A stretch of DNA of 64,000 bases from Bugulina stolonifera (lineage: Eukaryota; Bryozoa; Gymnolaemata; Cheilostomatida; Bugulidae): assembly GCA_935421135.1 (NCBI GenBank), contig OW285192.1:5809501-5873500 (forward strand). The letters run 5' to 3'. Position 1 is the first letter of the stretch. Each line of letters starts with the position of its first letter. The translations under genes and the position numbers were made by a program. Below are positions 13,801 to 22,756 of the stretch, in pieces. The notes beneath the pieces were generated by a model. The model did not search any database. It was not told where the DNA came from and was given only the letters and a program-made list of their open reading frames with translations.

Positions 13801-16800
13801 TATGCTCTTCTAGACTGATACCATGGTTATATTGCAGCGTATTCAACATACTGCATTAAGTGGAACTCATTTAATTACAACTGCCAATGGTCCTATGGTA
13901 TTTGAATTCAAAATTGCGGCCAGTTGTTGTCAAAAACGTGCTGAGCCTGGTGTGAAATTATATTCTATGCATTTTTTACCCTGGGTAGCAGATTTTTGCA
14001 ACAGAATTTGGTGGCACATTTACTTTTCTAAGCTCTCTTGTAAATGGGTGTATGCATGTACATGTATAATAGGCGTATTCGGATATTGCACCGTGCAAGC
14101 TTATAAATAGCAATCTGCGGCAATAACAATATATTTTATTCAATAATATAGCGCTAGCTATAACGCAAGGCAAGCCGTGCCTGGCAATAATAATATAAAA
14201 TATATTCACTTAGCGAGGGGATTTCCCTTCAGAGCAAGCACTAGTCACGCCTGAACGCTCAAGCTGAATTCGGATAGTTAGACCAGTGCTATATGAACCA
14301 GTACCAGTTTCTGAATACGCCTAATGTCTATTTATACCTTGTACATGTGTATACAAATAATTATATACATGTACATGTACATGTAAATAATCGTACAAAA
14401 ATGTTTAGGAACACCGTGCACCCATCCAGATGGTATCAGGGGCAAGCTATACGATGACAGTGACAAGAATCTCTACTATTTTCCTAGCGAGAAAGACTAC
14501 ACGCTGAGTTGTGATGAGGGCTTCAAGTTGAGACAAACAAAAGTGGACGCTAGCCTTGATGGTACTACAGATGACAGTGCTACAAAAAACGGCGTCCCAA
14601 ACCGTCTTTGGAGCTGTAAAGGTGGAGAGTGGGTACCAAGGTCAGAATGCCAAGGTAATTGCATTATAATTATTGAAGTGTCTTCGTGGCTTTTGGATTG
14701 CTGGGGTCTCGCAAAAAGAAGGAAATTTTAAATTTCAGGTCCCCTTGCTAGTAGGTTCCAAACAGTTGTGACCTCTGGGTTGGAACAATTCGTGCGGCTA
14801 AAACTTCAATCCTGTTAAAATATTTACATGCTAATTCCTAGTTCACTAATCTAGTGATTTTCCGTTAAATCACTAGATTAGTGAATAGTCAAAATTTGTA
14901 TTATTGACTAAAATGAGGAACCACAGTAATTGTTTAAGTCTGTCAAACTGCTATCCTGGTGCATTTATATTCACTGTACAAGATTTTTAGTTCTTGGCTA
15001 CTCATATGCCAATGATCTACCAGAAATCTCAAAGCGAGTTACTGATTGACAATCAAGATTCGATCACCACCCGCAAGCTGATGTTGAATGGATGCTCCTT
15101 CTGCAGAATTATAGTTCTTCACTTTCATACAAGATTTAAACCGTGTACCTACTCATTTACCAGCCAGATTAATAATGTTTTTCATGTAATTTGTTATTAA
15201 TTCAATATTTCCGATAGCTATGTTTTGCTACCAACTCCCACTTCATCGTAGAACAAGATTGCATCGGATAGAGACAGCTGTAGCTTGTATTTCGGTCACT
15301 CCCTCGAAAATACTTAGTACATATTACATAGTACTTACTATGTACATACATGTATGTCACATACTTAGTATGTACTATGTACTTACTATGTATGTACATG
15401 TACTTACTATATACATACATGTATGTCACATACTTAGTACATAATTATGTACTTACTATGTTTGTACGTCACATACTTAGTACATATGTACTTACTATGT
15501 ATGTATGTCACATACTTAGTACATAATGTACTTACTATGTACATTTTTATGTCACATACTTAGTACGTATGCACTTACTACAGTATGTAAGTATATCACA
15601 TACTTAGTACATATATACATACTTACTATGAGCAAATGAACTAAAATGCATTTTTGAGAGAGTTAGCGAATACTTTTGCACTGCACTGGTAGGTGTCTTA
15701 CTACTCAACACTAAAATTATGACCACCTCTAGTGTTTCTTTCTACCCAGTTAGGAACTTGAAAGACAGGCCTTCACAAATTCAAATTACTAAACTAACCA
15801 GAGAAAAAAGATGATGTATATCTACATTATCTTAAGATAATTATAACCATGTCTAATGCATTGACATAAACTAGATGTACACAAAGTCATGTACATTGTA
15901 CCCTATGTTGTTTTTGCCCAATCACCTTCTCCGAGCTTCATCTTTATGTTGTCTGGTCAGGACTACATGTAAGATACTTCACACTCTAATTGTACATCTT
16001 TTTCACTTTAAGAGCATAGATAGATTACAATATATATGAGTGCAGTTTATATGCTGATGCAGTTTGACATTTCCGTTTTAGCTGCAGTAAACATTGCACC
16101 AATAATCGCTGTTAGCTCAGGGACTGCTGGTATTATTCTGTTTCTAATCTGCTTGGCTGTAAGCTACAGGTAAAAAAATGTTTTTTCTATATTTATATAG
16201 ACAGTCTATGCTAGAACACTTTTATCTTAAAAAATTTGAACCAGAAACAAAAGTTAAAGAATGCTCGAAATAACTTGATATTATTGTACTCACAATTTAG
16301 AGATTTATTGTCTGAGTGGGCGGGCCTGGTATTTTCAGATATACATGTACAACCGTCTAGAGAAACACTTGTGTAAACATAGCTACATGCAGTTGAGAAG
16401 CCATAGTAATCACTTGAACCAGTGATATTAACCTGCTTTACTGTAGTATTTAGTAGTAGTATGTAGTAGTGTACATGTAGTGCACTTTACTAATAAATAC
16501 ATGTACGAGTACATTGTACATGTACATCGAATATTTTGGTCTACATGAGTGCATGGTAAAATATACTTCAGCAATATGCAGCCTAAAGTACTTTTTTGTC
16601 ATTGTCAAATTGTTTATTGGAAGCTACCCAAAGATTTCAGGAAACTCCATATTTACTTTCAACAACTTTCAAAAGCACTTATGATCTTGAAATTCTGGTG
16701 CTCTATCTGTATATGATGTCCTGAGATACTGTACATTATGATGTGGTGTAAATACATTGCAAGTCCTCTTATCTAATATGTGTCAGGTACTTTGTTTTCA

Positions 16801-17349
16801 TTAAACTCAAAATAACAAATAATTTAATTAGCATTATCTGATGTGACACCATAATTGATGCATACACGCAAAGTTATCTTATGAAATGCATGCAGTATCT
16901 CAGACGTGTACCCTCCTGACATCATAGTTAATTCAATATTCTAGAAAACACAAATCTAACAAGCGATGCAAGAAAGAAAAGAAAAGGAAGGGAGACTTTG
17001 GTAAGTTGACAATGTTTACATATACACAGATCTTTTGTACTACCCACATGTTAGACAAATCTATGACATTGTTTTTTAGAAGCCAAAAAGTTATCTTGAA
17101 CTACATGTAAAACAAAAATTAGTTTAAGCAACATTGACTTGAGCTATCATTTGACTGTGGCTTCCTTTAGCTGCGCAATACCTGAAACATTATTTTTGAA
17201 TTGCTATCTCATGTAACTGTTTAAAAATAATGGTGGACCAAGTGATAGTATTAAACATGTCACGGTGATAATATCATGAACCGGACTGGTAATCAAAAGA
17301 GTATATTATTTTAGGCCAATCTATGACCATGCCAAGAGGTTACTCTTAA
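1580..17349 (+). CDS. Gene A: FN3/Sushi type I membrane receptor (3' 14 exons)
   Basis: Multi-exon gene, 5' end outside the window. Exons: 1580-1870, 2501-2689, 4298-4480, 5741-6031, 7324-7632, 7846-7994, 10347-10491, 11380-11499, 11897-12055, 12520-12816, 14409-14654, 16082-16169, 16945-17000, 17315-17349. All junctions are GT-AG and keep frame; the spliced length gives 851 codons plus TAA. Domain order: about seven FN3-like modules (three of them split over two exons), one Sushi/CCP module, one membrane helix, then a 30-residue lysine/arginine-rich tail with no kinase or tyrosine motif. Extracellular modules are phase 1-1 exons, typical of shuffled animal surface proteins. The product is expected at the plasma membrane with the modules outside; the ligand is unknown. 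It is a paralogue of gene B downstream, with matching intron positions from the second-last FN3 domains onward. An AATAAA signal lies at 17577-17582. Exon calls are mine and lack transcript support. Confidence 0.8.
2501..2689 (+). CDS. Gene A exon: first half of a split FN3-like domain
   Basis: Acceptor ATTTAG, donor GTGAGT, phase 1-1, 63 residues. It alternates hydrophobic and polar residues as in beta strands (VEITVSF). It pairs with the next exon to make a single domain, the same arrangement as 11380/11897 in this gene and 48145/49188 in gene B. Confidence 0.7.
2808..3501 (+). mobile_element. Decayed solo LTR, family 2
   Basis: The right end (ACATTACA at 3494-3501), a TATAAAG at 3169-3175, AATAAA at 3220-3225 and a short block around 3380-3400 matching the LTRs at 51879 and 56376 identify an old copy of the same LTR family. 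The left boundary is a guess, and I could not find a clean target duplication. It lies in the intron between gene A exons 2 and 3. Confidence 0.5.
3935..4230 (+). mobile_element. tRNA-derived SINE, copy 1
   Basis: A tRNA-like head has a recognisable A box region (TGGCTTAGGGGTTAGAAT, near 3946) and a perfect B box GGTTCGAATCC at 3990-4000. It is followed by a body containing GGTGTTAGGAAGAGCATCCA, which is shared with 10970-10993. The 3' boundary is not sharp. It sits in an intron of gene A. Confidence 0.7.
4298..4480 (+). CDS. Gene A exon: second half of a split FN3-like domain
   Basis: Acceptor TTGCAG, donor GTAAGT, phase 1-1, 61 residues. It contains the late-FN3 pattern of hydrophobic strand and tyrosine (GHEYTFIATVYDP) that also appears in 11897-12055 (TEYILTAIGY) and in gene B 49188-49322 (ALYKTVLVAVGA). 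Confidence 0.75.
4481..5740. other. Intron of gene A
   Basis: AT-rich intron with no further exon or complete element recognised. The 3' part (5610-5700) is rich in ACATGTA/TACGTA palindromes. Confidence 0.6.
5741..6031 (+). CDS. Gene A exon: complete FN3-like domain
   Basis: Acceptor TTTTAG, donor GTAGGT, phase 1-1, 97 residues beginning PKNVKKIQYF and ending near EPFTFVNLES. A single exon encodes the whole domain. Donor GTAGGT is a weaker match than the other donors, but frame and length fit. Confidence 0.72.
6267..6840. mobile_element. piggyBac-like MITE with TTAA duplication
   Basis: A 574 bp element in an intron of gene A has imperfect terminal inverted repeats of about 20 bp (AGGGGTTATGCCACGTG on the left; the right end reads the same on the other strand with one change). 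It is flanked on both sides by TTAA (6263-6266 and 6841-6844), the duplication made by piggyBac transposases. No transposase is encoded. A diverged partial copy lies at about 31020-31215. Confidence 0.75.
7324..7632 (+). CDS. Gene A exon: complete FN3-like domain
   Basis: Acceptor TTGCAG, donor GTATGT, phase 1-1, 103 residues. It corresponds to gene B exon 40001-40303: both have the segment FEIKIC / MEVKIC followed by a second cysteine a few residues later, so a conserved pair of cysteines is likely. Confidence 0.78.
7846..7994 (+). CDS. Gene A exon: first half of a split FN3-like domain
   Basis: Acceptor TTTCAG, donor GTAAGT, phase 1-0. It has a typical FN3 start (VPLEPRNIQV) with the conserved tryptophan (ATLTWNRP), then GIEVECVTEC. 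It is the counterpart of gene B 40508-40656, which has ILANWTRL and GVEIRC at the same places. The unusual phase-0 donor is shared by both genes. Confidence 0.78.
8101..8247. mobile_element. Foldback MITE, copy 1
   Basis: Nearly the whole 147 bp folds on itself: outer arms 8101-8127 and 8221-8247 match with three changes, and the inner part around 8147-8195 is also palindromic (GCTCATCCGAGCATC against the opposite arm). A related copy is at 38642-38775. Confidence 0.65.
8248..10346. other. Intron of gene A
   Basis: Long intron without recognised exons. It contains a run of 16 G (8859-8874). I see no complete transposable element in it. Confidence 0.55.
10347..10491 (+). CDS. Gene A exon: second half of a split FN3-like domain
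   Basis: Acceptor TAGCAG, donor GTGAGT, phase 0-1, 48 residues. It has the FN3 strand pattern YELQRLTSGAVVLIKVRSLF. It is the counterpart of gene B 40787-40934 and joins 7846-7994 in phase 0. Confidence 0.72.
10885..11040 (+). mobile_element. tRNA-derived SINE, copy 2 (decayed)
   Basis: It shares the body motif GGTGGTGTTAGGAAGAGCATCCA (10971-10993) with the SINE at 3935. Upstream is a degenerate tRNA-like head with TGCCTAGTGGTTAGGGCTC; the B box is damaged. It is intronic. Confidence 0.55.
11380..11499 (+). CDS. Gene A small exon: first half of a split FN3-like domain
   Basis: A 120-base exon, acceptor TTGCAG, donor GTAAGA, phase 1-1. I found it by looking for the missing partner of the exon at 11897: gene B has a first-half exon (48145-48345) at this place. 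The translation contains SRSPPLVRYYRIEITIHRLI, beginning with the same SPP start as gene B. It is shorter than its counterpart (40 against 67 residues), so either the domain is trimmed or the splice site is misplaced. Confidence 0.6.
11897..12055 (+). CDS. Gene A exon: second half of a split FN3-like domain
   Basis: Acceptor TTGCAG, donor GTAAGA, phase 1-1, 53 residues. The late-FN3 strand LGTEYILTAIGYGPLDNLV aligns with gene B exon 49188-49322 and with gene A 4298-4480. Confidence 0.75.
12151..12335. mobile_element. MITE with GGCGTATTC terminal repeat, truncated copy
   Basis: It begins TTAGGCGTATTCGGATATTG and runs alongside the copy at 14070-14323 for about 180 bp, including TAAATAGCAAT and a block CAATAATATAGCGC. 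The right terminal repeat is missing. Confidence 0.6.
12520..12816 (+). CDS. Gene A exon: membrane-proximal FN3-like domain
   Basis: Acceptor CTTAAG, donor GTAAGT, phase 1-1, 99 residues. It starts APAAPIGLNLRSQPESP and has the FN3 tryptophan (NLEWTYS), two cysteines (CYAHSPETC) and a final strand GKYLIFVKARFKN. It aligns end to end with gene B 50045-50338 (APYPPENF, FKWMF, CLPENHTIC, GTYAVYLIAR). Confidence 0.82.
12817..14069. other. Intron of gene A; possible tRNA-like fragment
   Basis: No exon recognised. Around 13520-13585 a segment reads like a decayed tRNA head (ATAGTATAATGGTAGAGTGC followed 32 bases later by GGGTTGAATCC), probably a SINE remnant rather than a working tRNA gene. Confidence 0.45.
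14070..14323. mobile_element. MITE with GGCGTATTC terminal repeats, full copy
   Basis: A 254 bp segment bounded by TAGGCGTATTCGG and its reverse complement (CTGAATACGCCTA, one change). With TA as the target duplication the ends read GGCGTATTC, as expected for a Tc1/mariner-type non-autonomous element. A second, truncated copy is at 12151. Confidence 0.7.
14409..14654 (+). CDS. Gene A exon: Sushi/CCP domain
   Basis: Acceptor TTTTAG-like (TGTTTAG), donor GTAATT, phase 1-1, 82 residues. Cysteines are at the Sushi positions: PCTHPDGIRG at the start, LSCDEGFKL in the middle, SCKGGEWV and the closing EC. It is nearly the twin of gene B 51022-51234 (TCKHPDGLNG, LVCDEGFKL), with a longer variable loop before the third cysteine. 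Confidence 0.85.
14842..14885. repeat. Perfect 19-bp inverted repeat
   Basis: Arms 14842-14860 and 14867-14885 are exact reverse complements (arm begins TTCACTAATCTAG), with a 6-base loop TCCGTT. It lies in a gene A intron about 190 bases after the Sushi exon. Confidence 0.85.
15310..15630. repeat. Palindrome-rich minisatellite
   Basis: About seven imperfect units of roughly 40-57 bases, built from ACTTACTATGTA and its reverse complement TACATAGTAAGT-like words plus CACATACTTAGTACATA. The units vary in length, and both strands look alike because the unit is itself palindromic. Confidence 0.75.
16082..16169 (+). CDS. Gene A exon: membrane-spanning helix
   Basis: Acceptor TTTTAG, donor GTAAAA, phase 1-2. 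It encodes AAVNIAPIIAVSSGTAGIIL followed by FLICLAVSYR: a single hydrophobic stretch ending in a positive residue, as expected for a type I anchor. Confidence 0.82.
16945..17000 (+). CDS. Gene A exon: basic cytoplasmic juxtamembrane segment
   Basis: Acceptor TTCTAG, donor GTAAGT, phase 2-1. It encodes KHKSNKRCKKEKKRKGDFG, very rich in lysine and arginine, a stop-transfer signal that could also bind acidic lipids. Confidence 0.72.
17315..17349 (+). CDS. Gene A last exon: end of cytoplasmic tail
   Basis: Acceptor TTTTAG, phase 1, encoding QSMTMPRGYS then TAA (17347-17349). It keeps the frame of the preceding exons; small size makes it the least certain exon with 11380-11499. Confidence 0.6.
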
Positions 17350-17576
17350 CGCACCATGTCTGAGAGTTTAGATGATTGCCAGCTGTAATAAGAATCACCA
17401 GAGAAGATAATGTCCGTGAACCTTACAATGCAATAATTACTATCTATAGTAGGACTATGATACTAAACATTCAATTCAGTTTTAACTTTTTATAACATTC
17501 TACAGTGTACCATTCTAATACTACGGGCAAAATGTCTTGAATTATGTAATATTGTATAAGATTTAAGGACTACAAG

Positions 17577-17582
17577 AATAAA
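17577..17582 (+). promoter_or_regulatory. Poly(A) signal of gene A
   Basis: AATAAA 228 bases after the stop codon of gene A, the first such hexamer in the 3' region. Confidence 0.5.
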
Positions 17583-18407
17583 TGTTATATCAAATGTATT
17601 AAAAGAGTTCTCTATCCTTGCACGTAAGTTATCTCTACCACATCATCCCACCATGGGAACACCGCCTAATCACAACACTGCCTCCTGGGAGATGATAACT
17701 CCTAATGTGAATAAACATGGATTTGCACCCTAATGCATAATTACATGAACTTTAGCTGCATGCTGATTGTATACGGTGACATTGTGTAATTTAATGTTCT
17801 GCAGCTTAGGGCAAATTTCCTCCACTGTTTGAACTTGTATTTCTGTCTTGTAACCGTAGTTATTCCTGGGAATACAGAGCGTGCTTTGTATATACATATA
17901 CACGTAATTGTGAATTTTCTAGATGCACTGGTTAAACTTTTGACCTCATTTCGGAAGAAAAATTTTACAATGTACGTATATAAGGAGCACAGTTTTGCGT
18001 TGAAAATTTGATTTCCATGGACTGCTGTCTAACAAAGTCCGTTACTGTTTACTGCTAACCGTAGGGTATTAGACGCTCTACCTGGCTATGGGTCTGTCCA
18101 GGTACAGTCTCATGACTAGTATTTAAGACTCAGTAGTCCACCTTTTCTTGCAGCTGTATGTCTAGCTCCTGTTAACCCAACCCAGCTACTATAATAGCAG
18201 TAGATTCCACATCTCTGGGTCATGCACTGACTCAGGTCCCCCCTTGTCGCCTTTCCAACCTGTTGCGTGTGTGAGCTTGTGAGTTTGCCATGACTGTGTC
18301 TACAGTGTGCTGTTTGGCCATATTCCCTCTCTAGCCCTAACCCCCTCACTTTGCTCAGCTGGTTCTAGCTCTTCTCCCTTGTGCTATAACCTACATGTAC
18401 ATTGTAT
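17583..18407. other. Intergenic, no gene recognised
   Basis: No supported exon. The part from about 18040 to 18360 is richer in G+C and has a repeat-like look, but no boundaries or second copy were found in the window. Confidence 0.4.
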
Positions 18408-19372
18408 TGTAATGTTTTGAGTGTAGTTACATGCGAGTGCCGATAGGACACTGGTATGGGAAGGGCTTAGAAGGTGGTAGAGGCCGACCAAGTAACCTTC
18501 TGCTCATTACATAAAAGAGTGAGCAGTTATTAGGTGCTCTTATTATTATATATCTGACGTAGGCCGATGCCAAGGCCCATTAGAGAGCTTAGGACCGACG
18601 TAGGTCTTGCAGACTTTATACTTCAGAGGAGTGCAATGAAGGATCTGGTATTCTAGGGTCTTAAGCCCGACGTTAGATTCATATAGAATCCGGGATCGAC
18701 CAAAGTCGTAGAAGTGGTGTAGAGATATTTTTAGACGAGAATGGGGATGAACTCAAGCCGCATGGATCTATGGATCCGCCGGTGGAGTTACCCACCTACA
18801 AGAGTAAGCCTCTATAGGTTTGAGTTAGGAGATGTTGCTTTATTAGAGCGCAATTGACAACTGATTTCATACGGAAAATGTGCTGCCTTATATACTAAAT
18901 CTACTTCCGGCAAAAGGTATCGGCCGGCCGATAAGGTATCGGGTCCGGAACTGATGCAACAACATGGATAGTTCCGCCCGACGTCGGCCACAAAAAGATT
19001 CGGCCTTGGCACAAAAAGTGCGTACAATAGTCCGAAATGGAAAGTATATAAGTATAAGCCTATTCCAAGATATCGGCCTTAAAAAGTACATGGTAAAAGA
19101 CTCTGTTTAATACAATCAGATAAGAGAAGATGATTGCTTATAATATGTGGGAAAAACCAAAGTGTAATTGCAATGAATCTGATTGGTGGATAACAACATG
19201 GAGCACACGATAGTAGTTGATTAAGATATACATGTAGTATAAGCATGCATGTATAATAATTGTGCAAGGTAAGACAATATGCATGAATGGATAAGTGTAT
19301 GATGGGTATGCAATATCACTGTACATAAAGTGTAAAAACTCAGTCTATGTCCAGGCAGGCTGTTTCACCACA
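18408..19372 (-). mobile_element. Solo LTR, family 1 (copy 1)
   Basis: A 965 bp LTR beginning TGTAATGTTTTGAG and ending TTTCACCACA, flanked by the 4-bp duplication GTAT (18404-18407 and 19373-19376). It is homologous along its length to 34959-35943 and, inverted, to 60322-61463. From the TATA and AATAAA of the latter copy, transcription would run on the minus strand here. No internal coding region adjoins it, so it is a recombined solo LTR. Confidence 0.85.
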
Positions 19373-20300
19373 GTATAATGCAGTGTATGTTGAATACCTG
19401 AGCCTAGACAGATGTACAATAATGTACATGCATGTCTAAGAATAATAAAAATTGTTCTAAGTTGATCTGTGACAATTAGTTGCTATACTTGTGGAGTCAA
19501 TAAAAATACAGACACCACGATAAAAATGTTATTATCACAAATAATACTGCTGTTGTATCATGTAGGCCTGTATACTATTGTACAGAACAGGTAGTGAAAT
19601 ATGCATTGCATTACCATTTCTGGGATTACCATCAGAAGAGAACATAAGTGTGGAGCTGAAATTAAAAAAAATTTGTAAATTGGTAAAGTTTGCTATATTA
19701 TTTTAATAGTAATAGTAATAGTAATAGTAATAGTAATAGCAATAGCAATAGCAATAGCAATAGCAATAGCAATAGCAATAGCAATAGCAATAGCAATAGC
19801 AATAGCAATAGCAATAGCAATAGTAATAGTAACAGCAATAGCAATAGCAATAGTAACAGTTGCAACCCTCATAAATTTAGTATTTGCAGGTATTTACTGT
19901 CGGAGGGTGCTCATGTTATTGTAATTTTAATTAAATAGAATTTAATGTGCTTTTGGTGAACTCAATTTTACTTTATGCACTTTGAGATTTAGTATCATAT
20001 TAGTTGGATTTTAATTCTACACCATGTGACAGAAATTGACCACGCAAGGAACGTAATGAGACTAGAGAATGCAGTAGACAAATGCCCTGTACATGCTGTT
20101 GTAAGTGTTGTATGATTACTGCTACTGACATAGCTATAAGATTATTCGCTAGCAAGCATAGCATATGTAGCAGCATGTTGTATGTTCAGTTGAGCTTCAG
20201 ACCTGTTTTAGGACTGACATGTTATGTATGCAATAAACCATAACCAGTATAATACAACATGGTAGCCAGTACTAACTAGAAACAACAATAACTGTACAAC
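19373..20300. other. Intergenic with hexamer microsatellite
   Basis: Contains the AATAGY microsatellite at 19705-19860. The stretch just before 20301 may be an LTR/leader of the Gypsy remnant (TATAATACAACATGGTAGCC near 20256-20275), but no second LTR was found. Confidence 0.45.
19705..19860. repeat. Hexanucleotide microsatellite (AATAGT/AATAGC)
   Basis: About 26 units of AATAGY in a row, first AATAGT then AATAGC, with a few AACAGC interruptions. The long Asn-Ser reading frame across it is an artefact of the repeat. Confidence 0.95.
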
Positions 20301-21394
20301 ATGGCTCAGAAGTTTAATCCACCGCAGGAATTTGATTTCCAACCTGAAAGATGGACGGAGTAGATTGGACGTTGGGACAGGTATAGAAATATTTCTAAAA
20401 TATGTGATGAAGATGCACAATTACAAATCGATAGTTTCTTGTACTGTATGGGAAGCAGGAGTGAAAGCATATTTAGTGGGCTAGACTTCTCCGGTGATGA
20501 TCGTAAAGTCTACCAGAAGGTCAGAGAAGCATTTGGCAAATATTTTTCACCTAGGAAGTATATAATATATGAGCGTGCAAAGTTTTTTCGACGTGACCAA
20601 CAAGCTGGAGAGACAGTCGAGCAGTACATACAGATCTTAAATGATTTAGCTGACCGATGTGAGTTTTCTAACCGAAGTGTGCAAATGCGAGATCGAATAG
20701 TGGTTGGCATAAAAGACATTGCATGCAGTAGAGAAATGCAGAAAATGGATGTTGAGAAGCTAACTGAAGCAGTTGCTGTAAACATGGCCAGGCAATTTGA
20801 ACAAGTTGACAACAACATCAAAGAGCTAAATGACAATAAACTGTCTTCATCAATTTCAGTTTCAGATACTGATAAGGTAACAGAGGTAACTAAACCTAGA
20901 GAAGCTACTTCTCCATGCCATCCATGCAAACGCTGCGGATACAGAAAACATACTAAGGGCAAGTGCCCAGCTATAGACAGCAGATGCAACAAATGTCATA
21001 AACCGGGACACTGTGCACGGTGCTGCAACTCCAAAATCATACAGGAAGTGACAGATGCAGAAAACAGTGAATGTGGCTCCTTACACAACTTTATGGGAGT
21101 AGTCAATGATACCAAAGGACAGATAGAACCTTGGGTAAAAGAGGTACGTGTCAGTAAGCTCAACACACCTATTTATTTCAAACTGGACTCTGGAGCAGAT
21201 GTGTCGGTTATTCCTAAGAGCTTTTGTAATAAGATGTCTTTATATCCAACTGATAATGTCAAGCTAGTGGTACCCAACTTACTGTACATGGCTATTTTGA
21301 GTCCAACATCATTGTAGGTAGAAATAGCATTTTTGAAAGGTTCTATGTAGTTGATGGCACTAAAGCCCTTTTACATGTAGGTAGGACACTTAGG
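20301..21394 (+). pseudogene. Ty3/Gypsy gag-protease remnant
   Basis: Reading starts at ATG 20301 (AQKFNPPQEFDF, a typical Gypsy Gag opening), is broken by TAG at 20361-20363, then stays open from 20439 to 21317. It contains a capsid-like helical region (KYFSPRKYIIYERAKFFRRD), two CCHC-like zinc knuckles (CKRCGYRKHTKGKC at about residue 160-175 of the open part and CNKCHKPGHCARCC) and an aspartic protease active site (FKLDSGADVS near 21178-21207). A frameshift near 21275 moves the rest of the protease to another frame, ending at about 21394. No reverse transcriptase, RNase H or integrase follows, so this is a truncated, dead copy, different from the Gypsy element at 43139. Confidence 0.8.
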
Positions 21395-22756
21395 TAAGTT
21401 ATGATTGCTGTATGTGCATTCAGTATAGGCAAGATAGGAGCTAGGTTAATGTCCTGCAGTCATGAGAGCCTCCATGCAGTAGTGAGCTTTTGAATACTGC
21501 AGTTATTTGCGAAGTCTATATATAATATAATATAACAAAATGTGATACTGTGGACTAAGCCTATGACCAGTAAAATATTACTTGAGTTTTTCAAGTACAA
21601 CCTCCACGCTAACAAGCGCACTGCTAAATTAATAGATTAAATAGCATGGTATTGATTGGCTATAAATAGCTAGAAGATGCTATAAACAATGAGAAAGCTG
21701 CTGAACAGTTTGAGCTCCTTTCTAGTCATGCTATAGGTAAGTAACTGACTGTAAAGAAATAAGCTGCAATTCATCAATATGAGATAGCATAACATTGAAG
21801 TTCTAGCAGCACCTGCCAGCAGTAAGTTATTCTATTACATGTGAAAAGCACAACATGCAATATTACATGTATATGCAATAAATTTTTATTTATGTTATAT
21901 TACAAAAATGGTGGTATTGTGAGCATAGCTTGCTACAAAATATACATTTATGTGTTTATAAAGCTTCATGAGAAAGTTACAATGCAGTAATCACTTTGAG
22001 TCAAATTTTTTGGACTCAACCAAAACCCATTCGCTAAGGTATCAGTCTATGTCTTAGACTAATTTTTCTGCTAATAATGAACTTCAAAAAATTTTTATGC
22101 TTCACTCTGAGCAAAAGGTCGTTAATAGTTGCATGTTTTTTGTTCATTTATCTGCAATATTAGTATAAATTGGTTGTAAGCAGTTACATGTATGTAATAT
22201 TAACAACTTCACATGATTTAGTTAATTGGTAGTTAATATTAATAGCATAGTGTATGTATTATATGAGAGGTAGCAAAGGCATTTTCTTATACCTGTAAAA
22301 ATAATATTGCTGAACATGTAGTAGCCTTGGCACATTCAACTTCACACATGCAATGTTCAGTATGGCATAGTTTGCCACACGCTACATGAAGAAGGCTTTT
22401 TTCTGTTGAATTATTTATTGTTCACTGTAGTTAGCTTAAGACCAAATGAGGCCAGAATTTTATTATTTTAGGCTAGCTATTGTCAATGGTATCCTTGGAG
22501 TTGTGCCCCACTATTTAAATTGCACTGGCGAATATTCAATAATCGCCTACACTCTTTTGCCTCATTGGTCGAACCATATTATGTATGCGCACACACTTAT
22601 TGGTTGATAATAAATAAAGTCACTGATACAGTCGTGCTAGGCTTACCACCTTAGCCCAACTGATTTTACTGCTGCTTACTAGCGACTTACATTATAATAA
22701 TGGTGTGCTACAGGTAGGATATACTGTACTTGTTTGGCAACAAATAAGGTTTTATC
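21395..22756. other. Intergenic, nothing recognised
   Basis: AT-rich sequence without supported exons or element ends. Confidence 0.45.

Larger units (their letters stand above)
14655..16081. other. Intron of gene A with hairpin and minisatellite
   Basis: Contains a perfect 19-bp hairpin (14842-14885) and a palindromic tandem repeat (about 15310-15630), both listed separately; otherwise nothing recognised. Confidence 0.6.

Noticed and set aside
15310..15630. CRISPR-like array of repeats
   Set aside because: Units vary in length, spacers are not unique, and the genome is eukaryotic; it is a minisatellite.
19690..19938. Open frame coding a long Asn-Ser repeat
   Set aside because: It is simply the AATAGY microsatellite read in one frame; no splice sites or flanking domain support it.
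20510..20992. 160-codon open frame on the minus strand
   Set aside because: Antisense shadow of the Gypsy gag remnant on the + strand, with no domain of its own.
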